NCBI GenBank assembly: GCA_965116165.1
Contig: OZ220484.1
Coordinates: forward strand, 3,410,001 to 3,474,000
DNA: 64,000 nucleotides
Direction of reading: 5' to 3'
DNA from: Azophilus sp965116165
GTDB lineage: Bacteria > Pseudomonadota > Gammaproteobacteria > Pseudomonadales > Azotimanducaceae
The notes beneath the pieces were generated by a model. It ran no database searches. It saw only the letters and a program-made list of their open reading frames with translations, and was not told the DNA's origin. This document shows, piece by piece, positions 61,547-64,000 of this stretch. The translations under genes and the position numbers were made by a program. Every line of letters begins with the position of its first letter. The stretch's first letter is position 1.

Positions 61547-61849
61547 TTAGCCGCGGCCCCGGCGCCGGGCGGTGATCTTCTCCTTGTGTTTGACAATTTG
61601 ACGGTCGAGTTTGTCGGCAAGCATGTCGATGGCGGCGTACAGGTCGCCGGATGTGGCGTCGGCAAATAGTTCCGCGCCGCTGACATGCGCGGTTGCCTCG
61701 GCTCGTTGATCGAGTTTCTCCACGCTAAGCACGACATGCATGTTGGTGATGTGGTCGTAGTGCCGTTCAAGCCGGGCCAGCTTGTCGGTCACATAGCTCT
61801 TTAGAGCGGGGGTGACATTGATGTGGTGCCCCGAGATGCTCAACTGCAT
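61547..61849 (-). CDS. hpf: Ribosome hibernation-promoting factor
   Basis: 100-residue short-type HPF, which binds the 30S decoding region in stationary phase to form inactive 100S ribosomes. It begins MQLSISGHHINVTPALKSYV, has DKLARLERHYDHITNMHVVL, and ends with a basic tail. ATG 61849 is preceded by a strong GGAGG ribosome-binding site. It sits between rpoN and ptsN. Confidence 0.95.
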   Translation of the reverse strand: MQLSISGHHINVTPALKSYVTDKLARLERHYDHITNMHVVLSVEKLDQRAEATAHVSGAELFADATSGDLYAAIDMLADKLDRQIVKHKEKITARRRGRG

Positions 61850-61908
61850 GGCATACCTCCTTACCCGCCCGATGGATTGGACTGCTGCCCATTCGGCAAC
61901 AGCGGCGT

Positions 61909-63513
61909 TCATGCCAGACGCTTGCGTCGATTCGAGGGCGGAATCGACATCGATTCGCGGTATTTGGCAACCGTGCGCCTGGCAACGTTGATGTTCCGTT
62001 GCCCCAGTATTGCCGCGATTTTGGCGTCGCTCAACGGTTTTTTTGGGTTTTCCCGGTTGGTGAGCCCGCGGATTAGGGCACGGATGGCGATACTGGAAAC
62101 CTCGTCGCCATCGGTGGTGCTTACATGGCTTGAAAAGAAGTACTTCAACTCAAAGAGTCCACGGGGTGTTTGCATGAATTTGCGGCTGGTCACCCGGGAA
62201 ATGGTCGACTCGTGCAGGTTGACGGCGTCGGCCACGTTTTGCAGTACGAGCGGGCGCATGGCCTCCTCGCCGTGCTCAAGAAATCCCCGCTGAAACTCGA
62301 CGATGCAGCGCGCCACGCGCAGCAGCGTATCGTGGCGGCTTTCCAGACTTTTCAAAAACCAGCGCGCATCCCGCAGGTGCTCTCGAAGCCAGGTGTTTTG
62401 TTGGCTGTTGTCGCCGCGCCGGATCAATGCCGCGTAATTGGAGTTGATGCGCAGTGCGGGGGCTGCTTCCGGGTTCAAAGCCACCACCCAGCGGTCCCGC
62501 TCCCTGCGCACCACGACATCGGGAACCACATAGTCGATGGGGCCCGGTGCGATGGCGGCGCCGGGCCTCGGGCTTAACGACCGGATCAGGGTGGTGATTT
62601 GCGCGAGTTGCGCCTCGCCGAGGCGCGTCTTGCGCTTTAGGGTGGCGAAGTCCCCGGCGGCGAGTAGCGTCAGGTGGTCGCGCACGATGGCAAGAGCCTC
62701 CGTGCGCCAGGGGGTCGAGGTATTGAGCGCTTCGAGTTGCAGCGCCAGGCACTCCGCCAGGCTCCTGGCCGCGACGCCGGTTGGATCGAACTGCTGTACT
62801 TGCCGCAAAACCCTGGACACATCAGTCGCGCGGATGCCGAGAGCGGGTTCGAAACTCTCCAGGAGTTCGTCGATGTCCATCTCGAGCATGCCGTCCGGGT
62901 TGACGGCATCGACGATGGTGGCGGCGACCAGCCGGTCGGTGTCCGACATGGAGGTTAGATTCAACTGCCAGAGCAGGTGCTCGCGCAGGGTTTCCTCGGC
63001 GCTGTGGTTGCTGTCGATATCGGGGTGGTTGTCGTCGTGCGCCACGACCGCCCCGGACTTCGCGGGTGCTGCGGCGGGTTGGAAGATGTCGTCCCAATCG
63101 CTGTCCACCGGCAGTTCCTCGGGGATGGGTCGTGCCAGTTCGGTATCCACGGCGGGTTCTTCCGGCGCGGCGTCTATGCCGTCGCCGACGGTCGAAGCAC
63201 CCCGCCCATTTTCCCGCGGGTCCGCACCCTCGATACCGGTGTCCGCGTCGTTGGTGTATGGGGCGGGAGCGTTCGCATAGTCCGGCGGGCCGCCGACAAT
63301 ATCCTCCGTGGCCGGGTCAAGCGCCTCCCATGGCTCCGTCTCCGGATCATTGTCGCTTGCCGTGTCCTCCTCCAGCATCGGATTGGTTTCGAGCGCTTCC
63401 CGAACTTCCCGCTGCAGGTCCAGGGTGGATAGTTGCAGCAGGCGGATGGCCTGCTGCAACTGCGGGGTCATGGCGAGCTGTTGGCGGAAGCCCAGCGACA
63501 GGGAGGTTTTCAT
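61909..63513 (-). CDS. rpoN: RNA polymerase sigma-54 factor
   Basis: 534-residue alternative sigma factor for -24/-12 promoters, needing AAA+ activators. Region I has MKTSLSLGFRQQLAMTPQLQ and AIRLLQLSTLDLQREVREAL. An acidic region II follows (roughly residues 50-170). The core-binding and helix-turn-helix domains contain ESTISRVTSRKFMQTPRGLF, and the RpoN box ARRTVAKYRE lies near the C terminus. ATG 63513 was preferred over GTG 63519. lptB precedes it by 21 bp, as is usual. Confidence 0.97.
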   Translation of the reverse strand: MKTSLSLGFRQQLAMTPQLQQAIRLLQLSTLDLQREVREALETNPMLEEDTASDNDPETEPWEALDPATEDIVGGPPDYANAPAPYTNDADTGIEGADPRENGRGASTVGDGIDAAPEEPAVDTELARPIPEELPVDSDWDDIFQPAAAPAKSGAVVAHDDNHPDIDSNHSAEETLREHLLWQLNLTSMSDTDRLVAATIVDAVNPDGMLEMDIDELLESFEPALGIRATDVSRVLRQVQQFDPTGVAARSLAECLALQLEALNTSTPWRTEALAIVRDHLTLLAAGDFATLKRKTRLGEAQLAQITTLIRSLSPRPGAAIAPGPIDYVVPDVVVRRERDRWVVALNPEAAPALRINSNYAALIRRGDNSQQNTWLREHLRDARWFLKSLESRHDTLLRVARCIVEFQRGFLEHGEEAMRPLVLQNVADAVNLHESTISRVTSRKFMQTPRGLFELKYFFSSHVSTTDGDEVSSIAIRALIRGLTNRENPKKPLSDAKIAAILGQRNINVARRTVAKYRESMSIPPSNRRKRLA

Positions 63514-63534
63514 GACCACGGGGGTCTGTCGACA

Positions 63535-64000
63535 TCAAAGGTGGAAACTTTCGCCAAGATACACGTTGCGGACGGTTTCGTTGGCTAGGATTGCCTCGGC
63601 GTTGCCCTCCGCGATGATGTGTCCATTGTTGACGATGTAGGCCCGATTGCAAATATCGAGGGTGTCGCGCACATTGTGATCGGTGATCAGAACGCCGATG
63701 TCGCGGGCGGCGAGGTCGCGCATCTCCTGTTTGATATCCCCCACGGAGATGGGATCGACACCGGCAAAGGGTTCGTCGAGCAGTATGAATTTGGGGTTGC
63801 CGGCAAGCGCCCGGGCGATTTCGACCCGGCGGCGCTCGCCCCCCGACAGTCGCTCGCCAAGCAACTTGCGCACGGTATGCAGATTGAACTCATCGAGAAG
63901 CTGTTCGAGCATCCGCGCCTGCGCCTTGCGGTCAAGGTCGCGACGCAGTTCGAGAATGGCGCGTAAATTGTCTTCCGTCGAGAGTTTCCGAAAGACGCTG
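63535..64000 (-). CDS. lptB: LPS-export ABC ATPase LptB (partial, N terminus beyond window)
   Basis: C-terminal ~155 residues of the cytoplasmic ATPase of LptB2FGC, which powers LPS extraction toward LptD. Visible are SVFRKLSTEDNLRAILELR, the signature LSGGERRRVEIARAL, Walker B FILLDEPFAGVDPIS, the H-loop LITDHNVRDTLDICNRAYIV and the C-terminal VYLGESFHL. The Walker A motif lies past position 64000. Confidence 0.95.
   Translation of the reverse strand, partial: SVFRKLSTEDNLRAILELRRDLDRKAQARMLEQLLDEFNLHTVRKLLGERLSGGERRRVEIARALAGNPKFILLDEPFAGVDPISVGDIKQEMRDLAARDIGVLITDHNVRDTLDICNRAYIVNNGHIIAEGNAEAILANETVRNVYLGESFHL

Overview
The window is a GC-rich chromosomal segment whose housekeeping gene order is that of a gammaproteobacterium. 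The order amgK-murU beside lptD-surA-pdxA-rsmA-apaH, the block tsaD/rpsU-yqeY-dnaG-rpoD, and the run gatB-gatA-gatC / mreBCD-rng-yhdP-tldD-pmbA / npr-ptsN-hpf-rpoN-lptB match the pseudomonad/enterobacterial arrangement. Nothing here fixes genus or lifestyle. The glycyl-tRNA synthetase is the single-chain type, unusual for a gammaproteobacterium.

Layout. 1-12.7 kb: ribulose-phosphate epimerase, cell-wall recycling enzymes (murU, amgK), outer-membrane biogenesis (lptD, surA), pdxA, rsmA, apaH, cca, tsaD. 12-17.4 kb: the macromolecular synthesis operon (rpsU, yqeY, dnaG, rpoD) and tRNA-Ile(CAU). 17.6-19.7 kb: two oxidoreductases. 20.3-24.6 kb: dTDP-rhamnose and glycosyltransferase genes with an embedded remnant of a type ISP restriction-modification gene. 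24.5-26.9 kb: glyS and a DUF1499 membrane protein. 27.3-30.7 kb: a two-gene peptide exporter (membrane fusion protein plus C39-peptidase ABC transporter) with no visible cargo peptide. 30.7-32.9 kb: a small phosphodiesterase and a thiolase/DUF35 pair. 33.1-34.3 kb: an intact IS481-like insertion sequence. 34.4-44.1 kb: an iron-type locus with a TonB receptor, two imelysin-family proteins, two di-heme DUF1111 proteins and a DUF1513 protein. 44.3-64 kb: gatCAB, mreBCD, rng, yhdP, tldD/pmbA, mgtE, the PTS-Ntr genes, rpoN and partial lptB.

The most striking feature is a dense load of short non-coding elements with inverted-repeat ends that occupy many intergenic gaps. I separate at least five families by reading them against each other. 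Family A is about 100 bp, has GGGA... ends, and shows 8-bp target duplications that are perfect in two copies. Family B is about 103 bp. Family C is 178 bp, flanked by TA. Family D is 81 bp with GTGTATC ends. Family E is about 147 bp with a conserved GCCAATAT/ATATTGGC hairpin. A copies are nested inside C and B copies. Elements sit in stop codons, directly at a tRNA 5' end, just upstream of pdxA and rmlD start codons, and inside the gatCAB and dnaG-rpoD units. No transposase that would obviously mobilise them is in the window.

Other points of note are a ~50-residue insertion in PdxA, a 64-codon remnant of rapZ still coupled at both ends to ptsN and npr, a collagen-like segment in an imelysin lipoprotein, and several convergent gene overlaps.
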